Assembly: GCF_030063135.1 (NCBI RefSeq)
Contig: NZ_JASISO010000056.1
Coordinates: 1-49,726, forward strand
Direction: 5' to 3'
Length of the DNA stretch: 49,726 nt
Source of the DNA: Streptomyces sp. G-G2
GTDB lineage: Bacteria; Actinomycetota; Actinomycetes; Streptomycetales; Streptomycetaceae
The translations under genes and the position numbers were made by a program. Under the pieces are notes generated by a model. It saw nothing but the letters and a program-made list of their open reading frames with translations, was not told where the DNA came from and did no database searches. Positions 1 to 6,918 of the stretch are shown piece after piece (within the stretch, counting starts at the first letter, position 1; each line of letters begins with the position of its first letter).

Positions 1-87
1 GTCGCCGACCAGCTCAACCGCCGCCCACGCAAAACGCTCGGCTGGGAAACCCCAGCCGAGCGCCTGCATAAACTCCTCGCGGCCTAG
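1..87 (+). CDS. IS30-family transposase, C-terminal fragment (truncated by window edge)
   Basis: The reading frame is open from base 1 to a TAG at 85-87 and gives 28 residues. They include LNRRPRKTLGWETPAERL, the hallmark C-terminal motif of IS30-family DDE transposases, in which the RPRKTLGW block follows the catalytic Glu. The catalytic residues themselves are outside the window. The protein would cut and join the ends of its own element. The frame is incomplete only because the sequence starts here. There is no sign of internal decay in the visible part. Confidence 0.85.
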   Translation, partial: VADQLNRRPRKTLGWETPAERLHKLLAA

Positions 88-120
88 ACAACCGACCACG
101 TGTTGCAACGACCGCTAGAA
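1..120 (+). mobile_element. Right end of an IS30-family insertion sequence
   Basis: The window opens inside an insertion sequence. The transposase 3' end (1-87) is followed 12 bases later by a right inverted repeat at 100-120. The reverse complement of this repeat matches 18 of 21 bases of the repeat at 49607-49627 (shared blocks TTCTAG and GCAACAC). The element ends only about 50 bases downstream of the cvnD stop codon on the minus strand. Its left part lies outside the window, so target duplication cannot be checked here. Confidence 0.8.
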
Positions 121-173
121 ACCGCCACCGGTGCGGGGGCCTTTCACGTGGGCGCGCGGACCGGCCGCGGCTC

Positions 174-761
174 CTACCGCAGGCGCGCCATCAGCGCGTG
201 CTCGACCAGCGTGATCAACGCGCTCTTGGCGTCGGCGCGGTGGCGGGCGTCGGTGGTGATGATCGGCGCGTCGGGTCCGATCTGCAGGGCTTCGCGGACT
301 TCTTCGGGGGTATAGGGCTGGTGTCCCTCGAAGCCGTTGAGCGCGACGACGAAGGGGAGGCCGCTGTTCTCGAAGTAGTCGACGGCGGGGAAGCAGTCGG
401 CGAGACGGCGGGTGTCGACGAGGACGACGGCGCCGATGGCGCCGCGCACGAGGTCGTCCCACATGAACCAGAAACGGTCCTGGCCCGGCGTACCGAAGAG
501 GTACAGGATCAGGTCCTGGTCCAGGGTGATGCGGCCGAAGTCCATGGCGACCGTGGTGGTCGTCTTGTCCCCGGTGTGGGTGAGATCGTCGATCCCCGCG
601 GAAGCGGATGTCATCACGGCTTCGGTGCGCAGCGGGTTGATCTCGGAGACGGCGCCCACGAACGTGGTCTTGCCCACGCCGAAGCCACCCGCCACCACGA
701 TCTTCGCGGAGGTGGTGGAGCGAGTCGCCCCGCCACCGCCGCTAGAGCTTGCGAAGTCCAC
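174..761 (-). CDS. cvnD: Conservon Ras-like GTPase CvnD (downstream conservon)
   Basis: A 195-residue small GTP-binding protein, the last gene of the downstream conservon. A P-loop GGFGVGKTT lies near residues 25-33. The G3 region reads LFGTPGQDRF, with the glutamine needed for hydrolysis present. The usual NKxD specificity motif is replaced by LNGFEG, as is typical for CvnD proteins. Conservon GTPases are thought to act as membrane-associated switches with CvnB and CvnC downstream of the CvnA kinase. The start overlaps the cvnC stop by 20 bases, which suggests translational coupling. The gene is almost identical in DNA sequence to the cvnD at 5386-5973, with differences confined to a few short patches. 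An IS30 element ends about 50 bases past its stop codon. Confidence 0.93.
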   Translation of the reverse strand: MDFASSSGGGGATRSTTSAKIVVAGGFGVGKTTFVGAVSEINPLRTEAVMTSASAGIDDLTHTGDKTTTTVAMDFGRITLDQDLILYLFGTPGQDRFWFMWDDLVRGAIGAVVLVDTRRLADCFPAVDYFENSGLPFVVALNGFEGHQPYTPEEVREALQIGPDAPIITTDARHRADAKSALITLVEHALMARLR

Positions 762-1347
762 TGAGCACCCTTTCGAGCAGTGTCACGTCTGGCTGACCGC
801 CGGCGGATTCGTCCCCGCCGGGCTGATGGATGGCGACAAGGCCCGCCTCCGCCAGGTCGGCGACGAGGATTCGGGCGACGCCGAGGGGAATGGTGAGGAG
901 AGCCGAGATCTCGGCGACCGACTTGATCTCGACGCAGAGTCGGCAGATGCGCTGGTGCTCGGGCAACTGCCCTTGCAGGCGCGAGGGATCGGCCGTCGTG
1001 CTGACCAGCGCCTCGATGGCGAGCTGGTAGCGGGGCCGGGTCCGGCCACCGGTCATGGCGTACGGACGTACCAGCGGGTTGTGCGCCTTGGGAGCAGGCG
1101 GCTGCGAGGGCCGCTGCGGCTGTTGACGCGGCTGTTGGTGCTGCTGGTGTGCTTGCGCGGGTGTGTACGGCTGCTGCCGCTGCGGGGCCTGCGCCGGTCT
1201 GGCGTAGGGCTGCTGCGGGTACTGCTGGTGCTCCGGCGCGGGCCGGTTGCTCGGGGAGGAAGGGAAGTTGAAGCGGTTCTGGTCGTGCCCACCCTGCGGC
1301 TGCTGCTGCGCGCCGCCATAAGGATGTCCTCCGTGGGGTGTTGTCAC
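742..1347 (-). CDS. cvnC: Conservon DUF742 protein CvnC (downstream conservon)
   Basis: A DUF742 protein of 201 residues. The GTG at 1347 is chosen because a perfect GGAGGAGG ribosome site lies just upstream. The first ~95 residues are low-complexity and rich in Gln, Pro and Tyr. The conserved domain begins at NPLVRPYAMTGGRTRP and ends in PDVTLLERVLSGLRKL. The motif HQRICRLC carries two conserved cysteines. The fold is believed to be a winged-helix-like adaptor linking CvnA/CvnB to the GTPase. Compared with the upstream paralogue (130 residues), nearly all of the extra length is in the Q/P-rich N-terminus, so this part evolves freely. The gene overlaps cvnD by 20 bases. Confidence 0.92.
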   Translation of the reverse strand: MTTPHGGHPYGGAQQQPQGGHDQNRFNFPSSPSNRPAPEHQQYPQQPYARPAQAPQRQQPYTPAQAHQQHQQPRQQPQRPSQPPAPKAHNPLVRPYAMTGGRTRPRYQLAIEALVSTTADPSRLQGQLPEHQRICRLCVEIKSVAEISALLTIPLGVARILVADLAEAGLVAIHQPGGDESAGGQPDVTLLERVLSGLRKL

Positions 1348-1440
1348 GTTTCCTCCTCCGACTCCAAGAACGCAGTACTCCCTGTGGAACCGCGCCACCG
1401 CACCCTATGGTGCGGTGGCGCGAAACGCACTGCTTGTTTG

Positions 1441-1863
1441 CTAGTTGAGAAGACTGCCCTGCAGCTCCGCACGGAGGTCCGGCGTCAGCACGCTGCCCGC
1501 CCGGTCCACCAGAAGGGCCATCTCGTAGCCCACCAGACCGATGTCGCACTCCGGGTGCGCGAGCACCGCCAGCGACGATCCGTCGGAGACCGACATCAGG
1601 AAGAGGAACCCGCGGTCCATCTCCACGACGGTCTGGTTGACCGCCCCGCCCTCGAAGATGCGGGAGGCACCGGCGGTCAGCGAGGTCAGTCCGGAGGCCA
1701 CGGCCGACAGCTGGTCGGCGCGGTCCCGGGGGAAGCCTTCCGACATGGCCAGAAGCAGGCCGTCGGCGGAGACCACCACCGTGTGGGACACCCCGGGGGT
1801 GTTGTCCACGAAGTTCGTGATCAACCAGTTCAGGTTCTGTGCCGCCTGGCTCATCGGGCTCAC
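1441..1863 (-). CDS. cvnB: Conservon roadblock/LC7 protein CvnB (downstream conservon)
   Basis: A 140-residue roadblock/LC7 (MglB-like) protein. The start is placed at the GTG at 1863, seven bases after an AGGAG site and one base after the cvnA stop codon. This matches the TTG start of the paralogue. The fold is recognised from MSQAAQNLNWLITNF, VVVSADGLLLAMSE and the C-terminal DRAGSVLTPDLRAELQ. Roadblock proteins form dimers and act as GTPase regulators or scaffolds, so this is probably the partner of CvnD. The protein is nearly identical to the second CvnB in the window, but the DNA differs at many synonymous sites, unlike the cvnD pair. Confidence 0.93.
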   Translation of the reverse strand: MSPMSQAAQNLNWLITNFVDNTPGVSHTVVVSADGLLLAMSEGFPRDRADQLSAVASGLTSLTAGASRIFEGGAVNQTVVEMDRGFLFLMSVSDGSSLAVLAHPECDIGLVGYEMALLVDRAGSVLTPDLRAELQGSLLN

Positions 1864-1864
1864 A

Positions 1865-4800
1865 CTAACGCTCCTGGTCATAGCTGTTACTTGACTGCTC
1901 CGAACCCGCGGTGCGTCCCTGCTGGACGCCGCGGCGCAGGTTGCTCAGCCTGCCACGGACGTCTTCCGGGGCGCGGGAGACCTGGGGGCCGCCCTGCGGG
2001 GTCGATTCCGCCACACCCTCGACCAGGTTGGCCTTGGGTACCCGCCGAGGGAGACCGGACGGGGTGACCCCGCCCGCCTTCGGCTCACGGAGCTTGCCGG
2101 CCTGCTGCCAGCGTTCGTCGTTGCGAGAACGCCAGTCTTCGCGGCCGTCAGTTCCCTCCGGCTCCTGCTCCGCTTCAGCGGGCTGCTGCTGACGCTGCGG
2201 CCGCTGCTCGAAGAGGGATCCGGTGGACTCCGTTTCCTGCTGTGCCGGTTGCCACTGCTGCTGGCTGCCGCGACGGGGCAGGCCGGCTCCGGTCAGATCG
2301 TGACCGGCGTCGGCAGCGGTGTCCGGACGGTCGAAGCCTACGCGGTCCGAAGCCGGTTCGGGAGCGGCCGGTGATTCCGATTCGGTCCCGTAATCCTGCT
2401 GGTAGGAGGCCGGGTGGGAGTTCCGCTCCGGCCACTCTGCCTGGTGGGACTGGGCATCGTAGGCACCGTCGTAGGCCGGATCGGCCTGCGTCTGGTCCTG
2501 GTACCCAGCTTCCGGATAGGTGTAACCATCCTGCTGGTACGGCGCGTAGCCGGACTGCTCGGGATAGCCGTCCTGGGTCTCGTAGGCGGTGGAGTCGTAG
2601 CCCTGCTCGGGCTGCTGCTCGTACCCCTGGTACGGCTGGTAGCCGTGTTCCGGCTGGGGCTCCGAATACTCCTGGGCGGCGTCCTGCTCCGGCGGCGCGT
2701 AGCCGGCCTGCGCCTCCAGCGCGGCCCGGCGCTCCCCGCGGCCCAGCGAGCGGCCCACGGGGTCCTGCTGGCGCGGCTGCTCGCCGTCCTGCTCCTCGGA
2801 GCCCGGGCGGCGGTCGTACTGCGAATCGTCGAAGCCGAGTTCGGCGGCCGTGCGCTGCGGGGGGCCCTGGTGCTGCGGGTACTGCTGGAGCTGGTGCTGC
2901 TCCGGAATGATCTGGGAGACCGTGAAGTCGTCGTCGGGTATGACCTCGCCACCACCACCATGGGTGATCACTTCGGGGAGCATGACCAACGAGGTGGTAC
3001 CGGCCTGCTCGCCCGAGGGGCGCAGCTGGACCCGGATCCCGTGCCGGTCCGACAGGCGGCCGACCACGAACAGACCCATGCGCTGCGAGATCGCGGCGTC
3101 CACGGTCGGCGGGTTGGCCAGCTTGTGGTTGATGTCCGCGAAGTCCTCGGCGGTGAGGCCGATGCCCTTGTCGTGGATCTCGATCATGACGCGGCCGTCG
3201 GGGAGCCGGGTCGCGTTGACGCGGACCTTGGTCTGCGGGGAGGAGAAGGTGGTGGCGTTCTCCAGCAGCTCGGCGAGCAGGTGCACGAGGTCGGTCACGG
3301 CCTGGCCGTGGATCTCGGCCTCGGAGACGCCCGACAGCTCGACTCGCTCGTACTGCTCCACCTCGGAGGAGGCGGCGCGCAGTACGTCGACCAGCGGGAC
3401 CGGCTGGTCCCAGCGGCGGCCCGGTTCCTCACCCGCGAGGATGAGGAGGTTCTCGCCGTTGCGGCGCATACGGGTGGCCAGGTGGTCCAGCCGGAAGAGG
3501 TTCTCCAGCTGGTCCGGGTCGGCCTCGTTGTTCTCCAGGTCGGTGATGAGGGTCAGCTGGCCCTCGATCAGCGACTGGTTGCGCATGGAGAGGTTCGTGA
3601 AGATCGCGTTGACGTTGCCCCGCAGCAGGGCCTGCTCGGCGGCGAGCCGCACGGCCTCCCGGTGGACCTGGTCGAAGGCGCGCGCGACCTCGCCGATCTC
3701 GTCCAGGGAGTCGATCGGGATCGGCACGACACGGGTGTCGACCTTGCCCGGGTCGGTGCGCGAGAGCTGGTCGACCAGCATCGGCAGGCGCTGCTCGGCG
3801 ACGTCGAAGGCCGCACTGCGCAGGCGGCGCATGGAGCGGCCCATCTGGCGGGCCATCATGCCGGCCAGGATGAAGGCGGCGAGCAGGGCCACGACCACGA
3901 TGGCGCCGTTGGTGATGGCCGCGTTGCGGGCGTCGTCGGAGATGACGATGGTGTCCGCGACGGCCTTGTCGAGGAGTTCCTTCTCGATCTCGGCGTAGCC
4001 GTTGAACTTCGCGGTGGCGGCGGCCTGCCAGGCCTGCGGGGTGGTGCCGCCGAGGGCGAGCTTGGTGTTCTTCTCGCCGCTGGCTATCGCCTCGGTCATA
4101 CCGGTCAGGGCGGAGCCGTTGACGATCGGCGGTGCCTTGAAGGTGGTCCCGTTCTGCTCGGCCTGCGTCTTGGCCTCGTTCAGCTTGTTGGCGCCCAGGG
4201 CGGCCTGCTTGCCCATGACCTCCTTCAGCTTCTCCGTGTCCGCCTCGGTGCCGGCGGCGACGTACTCGCCGATCGCGATCTCTTCGAGGTAGGCGTAGGA
4301 GGAGAAGGCGACCAGCTGGGCCTTGCGGACGTCCTCGTTCTCGTTCGGACGGACCAGCAGGTGGGTGCCCACGGAGCGCTGGAGCGAGTTCGCGGCCTTG
4401 GCCAGCTCGATCGCGTAGACCATGCGGCCGTAGCTGGTGATGTTGCCGGTGCCCAGGCCCAGTTCGTTGGAGAACTGCATCAGGTTGTGCTGGACCAGGA
4501 CGTAGCCCTCTTCGGTCGGGATGGGCCCGGCCGACTTGGGGAGGTCCTTCTTCGCGGTTTCCGGAGCGGCGTAGGCGGTCTTGCGGATCAGGTCGAGCTT
4601 GGGCTCTTCCTGCTGGAAGAGCTCCAGCCGCCGCTGCAGGCCCTGCTTCTTCGGCATGCCCTTCGCGGCTTCGGCGAACTTCTCCCTGGCCGAGTCGGTC
4701 GCCGCGTAGGCCTTGGTGACGACCTCGCTCGAGCGCTCGCCCTTGAGGAGGGGGTCGGCGGTGAGGTCGCGTTCGTTGAGCAGGGCCTGGCCGTATTCGG

Positions 4801-5092
4801 CCGCAGCCTGGACGATGCGGGCGGTCTTCTCGGCGTCCTGGGCCTCGTTCCAGGTGTCGACGGAGCCCTTCACCTGGAAGCCGCCCATGACCAGGCCGAC
4901 GAGGACCGGGACGAGCAGGATGGCGTTCAGCTTGGTCGGCACGCGCCAGTTGCGGGGCGCGAACCTGCTGGTGCTGCCACCGCTCGCGGGCGCGTCGACG
5001 GGGACGTCGAAGCCCGACATCCCCACGCGCGGGGGCGGCGTGAAGTTGCCGCGCGCGGGTTCCTCCGCGGGGCTCGAATTGCTTCGCCTCAC
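1865..5092 (-). CDS. cvnA: Conservon sensor histidine kinase-like protein CvnA (downstream conservon)
   Basis: A 1075-residue membrane sensor kinase of the nitrate/nitrite-sensor-like type. Transmembrane segments lie near residues 55-75 and 388-411 and bracket an extracytoplasmic sensor region of about 310 residues. A linker helix and the FRLDHLATRMRR phosphoacceptor-like helix (around 534) follow, then an ATPase domain with LLENATTFSS (around 607) and DKGIGL (around 639). Residues ~700-1005 are disordered and rich in Gln and Tyr. The last ~65 residues hold a conserved block starting GLPRRVPKANLVEG. The GTG start follows AGAGG. The gene heads a cvnABCD operon. The ligand is unknown. Confidence 0.93.
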   Translation of the reverse strand: MRRSNSSPAEEPARGNFTPPPRVGMSGFDVPVDAPASGGSTSRFAPRNWRVPTKLNAILLVPVLVGLVMGGFQVKGSVDTWNEAQDAEKTARIVQAAAEYGQALLNERDLTADPLLKGERSSEVVTKAYAATDSAREKFAEAAKGMPKKQGLQRRLELFQQEEPKLDLIRKTAYAAPETAKKDLPKSAGPIPTEEGYVLVQHNLMQFSNELGLGTGNITSYGRMVYAIELAKAANSLQRSVGTHLLVRPNENEDVRKAQLVAFSSYAYLEEIAIGEYVAAGTEADTEKLKEVMGKQAALGANKLNEAKTQAEQNGTTFKAPPIVNGSALTGMTEAIASGEKNTKLALGGTTPQAWQAAATAKFNGYAEIEKELLDKAVADTIVISDDARNAAITNGAIVVVALLAAFILAGMMARQMGRSMRRLRSAAFDVAEQRLPMLVDQLSRTDPGKVDTRVVPIPIDSLDEIGEVARAFDQVHREAVRLAAEQALLRGNVNAIFTNLSMRNQSLIEGQLTLITDLENNEADPDQLENLFRLDHLATRMRRNGENLLILAGEEPGRRWDQPVPLVDVLRAASSEVEQYERVELSGVSEAEIHGQAVTDLVHLLAELLENATTFSSPQTKVRVNATRLPDGRVMIEIHDKGIGLTAEDFADINHKLANPPTVDAAISQRMGLFVVGRLSDRHGIRVQLRPSGEQAGTTSLVMLPEVITHGGGGEVIPDDDFTVSQIIPEQHQLQQYPQHQGPPQRTAAELGFDDSQYDRRPGSEEQDGEQPRQQDPVGRSLGRGERRAALEAQAGYAPPEQDAAQEYSEPQPEHGYQPYQGYEQQPEQGYDSTAYETQDGYPEQSGYAPYQQDGYTYPEAGYQDQTQADPAYDGAYDAQSHQAEWPERNSHPASYQQDYGTESESPAAPEPASDRVGFDRPDTAADAGHDLTGAGLPRRGSQQQWQPAQQETESTGSLFEQRPQRQQQPAEAEQEPEGTDGREDWRSRNDERWQQAGKLREPKAGGVTPSGLPRRVPKANLVEGVAESTPQGGPQVSRAPEDVRGRLSNLRRGVQQGRTAGSEQSSNSYDQER

Positions 5093-5320
5093 TCGACCAA
5101 CAACCTCTCGGCGGTGCTACTAGCTAGTTCGTTGAATTCCAGCACGGTTAACGGCCGTGTTCCAAACAGTTGAATCCGGCCGTACCGAGAGCCTTATGTA
5201 CCCCATAATTCGGACATAAAGACCAACCGGCAGGAAAAGTGGGGCGAGTTGTGAGCGGAGTGGTACCGCCCGAACGCACCCTGTGTCCGGCACGTGGTAA
5301 TTCTCTCTCGAAACGTTATG

Positions 5321-5360
5321 AAAAGAGAGGGCGGGCCGTGTCGCATGACACAGCCCGCCC
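5321..5360 (-). terminator. Intrinsic terminator between the two conservons
   Basis: On the minus strand GGGCGGGC pairs with GCCCGCCC (5329-5360), followed by a further GTGTC/GACAC stem and a four-base loop, then CTCTCTTTT. It lies 26 bases after the stop of the upstream cvnD. It should end the first conservon transcript before the second begins, so the two operons are probably transcribed separately. The next ~230 bases up to cvnA (5093-5320) hold no gene and presumably the promoter of the second operon, but I could not pick out a convincing -35/-10 pair. Confidence 0.8.
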
Positions 5361-5385
5361 TGAACGCGCGGAGGCGGTACTCGTG

Positions 5386-5973
5386 TTATTTGAGGCGCGC
5401 CATCAGCGCGTGCTCGACCAGCGTGATCAACGCGCTCTTGGCGTCGGCGCGGTGGCGGGCGTCGGTGGTGATGATCGGCGCGTCGGGTCCGATCTGCAGG
5501 GCTTCGCGGACTTCTTCGGGGGTATAGGGCTGGTGTCCCTCGAAGCCGTTGAGCGCGACGACGAAGGGGAGGCCGCTGTTCTCGAAGTAGTCGACGGCGG
5601 GGAAGCAGTCGGCGAGACGGCGGGTGTCCACCAGCACGATCGCGCCGATGGCGCCGCGCACGAGGTCGTCCCACATGAACCAGAAACGGTCCTGGCCCGG
5701 CGTACCGAAGAGGTACAGGATCAGGTCCTGGTCCAAGGTGATGCGGCCGAAGTCCATGGCGACCGTGGTGGTCGTCTTGTCCCCGGTGTGGGTCAGGTCG
5801 TCGATGCCCGCGCTCGCGCTGGTCATCACGGCCTCGGTGCGCAGCGGGTTGATCTCGGAGACGGCGCCCACGAACGTGGTCTTGCCCACGCCGAAGCCAC
5901 CCGCCACCACGATCTTCGCGGAGGTGGTGGAGCGAGTCGCCCCGCCACCGCCGCTAGAGCTTGCGAAGTCCAC
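5386..5973 (-). CDS. cvnD: Conservon Ras-like GTPase CvnD (upstream conservon)
   Basis: A 195-residue CvnD GTPase closing the upstream conservon. It has the same motifs as its paralogue: P-loop GGFGVGKTT, LFGTPGQDRF and LNGFEG. The two proteins differ at only two positions, a Val/Ile in the central strand and the last residue (Lys here, Arg in the other copy). The DNA of the two copies shares uninterrupted identical stretches well over 150 bases, third codon positions included. That is much closer than the neighbouring B and C genes and points to recent gene conversion. The start overlaps cvnC by 20 bases. A strong terminator follows the stop. Confidence 0.93.
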   Translation of the reverse strand: MDFASSSGGGGATRSTTSAKIVVAGGFGVGKTTFVGAVSEINPLRTEAVMTSASAGIDDLTHTGDKTTTTVAMDFGRITLDQDLILYLFGTPGQDRFWFMWDDLVRGAIGAIVLVDTRRLADCFPAVDYFENSGLPFVVALNGFEGHQPYTPEEVREALQIGPDAPIITTDARHRADAKSALITLVEHALMARLK

Positions 5974-6346
5974 TGAGCACCCTTTCGAGCAGCGTTACAT
6001 CCGGCGTGCCGCCGGCCTCTCCATTGCCCGGCTGGTGGATGGCCACCATTCCGGCCTCCGCCAGGTCGGCGACGAGGATCCGGGCGACACCGAGCGGCAT
6101 CGCCAGCAGCGCGGACACCTCCGCGACCGACTTGACCTCGCGGCACAGCGTGCAGATGCGCTGGTGCTCGGGAAGCAGGCCCGACAGGTGCATCGGATCG
6201 GCGGTGGTGCTGACCAGCGCCTCTATGGCGAGCTGGTAGCGCGGCCGGGTCCGGCCGCCGGTCATCGCGTAAGGACGCACCAGCGGCTGGTCGCCTTCCG
6301 AGTACGAGTCTCCGTACGCATCGGGGTAGGCGGGGGGCGGGGTCAT
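5954..6346 (-). CDS. cvnC: Conservon DUF742 protein CvnC (upstream conservon)
   Basis: A compact DUF742 protein of 130 residues. The ATG at 6346 is preceded by GGAGG at four-base spacing, so the start is firm. It opens MTPPPAYPDAYGDSY, then enters the conserved DUF742 domain at PLVRPYAMTGGRTRP. It keeps the HQRICTLC motif and the C-terminal LLERVLSGLRKL block. It lacks the Q/P-rich N-terminal extension of the paralogue. It probably acts as adaptor between the roadblock protein and the GTPase of the same operon. About 150 bases separate it from cvnB upstream, a longer gap than is usual inside these operons. Confidence 0.92.
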   Translation of the reverse strand: MTPPPAYPDAYGDSYSEGDQPLVRPYAMTGGRTRPRYQLAIEALVSTTADPMHLSGLLPEHQRICTLCREVKSVAEVSALLAMPLGVARILVADLAEAGMVAIHQPGNGEAGGTPDVTLLERVLSGLRKL

Positions 6347-6495
6347 GAATCCTCCGGGCTGGACAGCAGTGGTCAAGGTGCCGTCCGACGGGGCCGGTGG
6401 GGGGACGGGATGACGGCCAAACGGCGGTACTGGGTTCCGGGGCGGGGACCCCGGCCCCCCGGTCGGCAGTACCCGCCGACCGGGAGGTGCGGACG

Positions 6496-6918
6496 TCAGG
6501 TGAGCAGGCTTCCCTGCAGTTCCGCGCGCAGGTCCGGGGTGAGGACACTGCCCGCGCGGTCCACCAGGAGGGCCATTTCGTAGCCCACGAGGCCGATGTC
6601 GCACTCGGGGTGCGCGAGAACGGCCAGCGAGGATCCATCGGAGACGGACATCAGGAAGAGGAACCCGCGGTCCATCTCCACCACCGTCTGGTTGACGGCG
6701 CCGCCCTCGAAGATGCGGGAGGCGCCGGCGGTCAGCGAGGTCAGCCCGGAGGCCACCGCGGCGAGCTGGTCGGCCCGGTCACGGGGGAAGCCCTCGGACA
6801 TGGCCAGAAGGAGGCCGTCGGAGGAGACCACCACGGTGTGGGACACCCCGGGGGTGTTGTCCACGAAGTTCGTGATCAACCAGTTCAGGTTCTGTGCCGC
6901 CTGGCTCATCGAACTCAA
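6496..6918 (-). CDS. cvnB: Conservon roadblock/LC7 protein CvnB (upstream conservon)
   Basis: A 140-residue roadblock/LC7 protein. The likely start is a TTG at 6918 directly abutting the cvnA stop codon, six bases after AGGAG. An ATG three codons later would leave the ribosome site about 15 bases away. The paralogue has a GTG in the same place, which supports the TTG. Motifs are MSQAAQNLNWLITNF at the N-terminus and VDRAGSVLTPDLRAELQG near the C-terminus. Roadblock dimers normally bind Ras-like GTPases, so CvnD is the expected partner. Stop-start contact with cvnA implies strong translational coupling. Confidence 0.92.
   Translation of the reverse strand: MSSMSQAAQNLNWLITNFVDNTPGVSHTVVVSSDGLLLAMSEGFPRDRADQLAAVASGLTSLTAGASRIFEGGAVNQTVVEMDRGFLFLMSVSDGSSLAVLAHPECDIGLVGYEMALLVDRAGSVLTPDLRAELQGSLLT

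Noticed and set aside
2414..5173. Long open frame (over 900 codons) on the plus strand opposite cvnA
   Set aside because: It mirrors the real gene in a high-GC genome, where antisense frames stay open. It is Gly/Arg/Leu-rich and matches no family, while the minus strand encodes a recognisable kinase.
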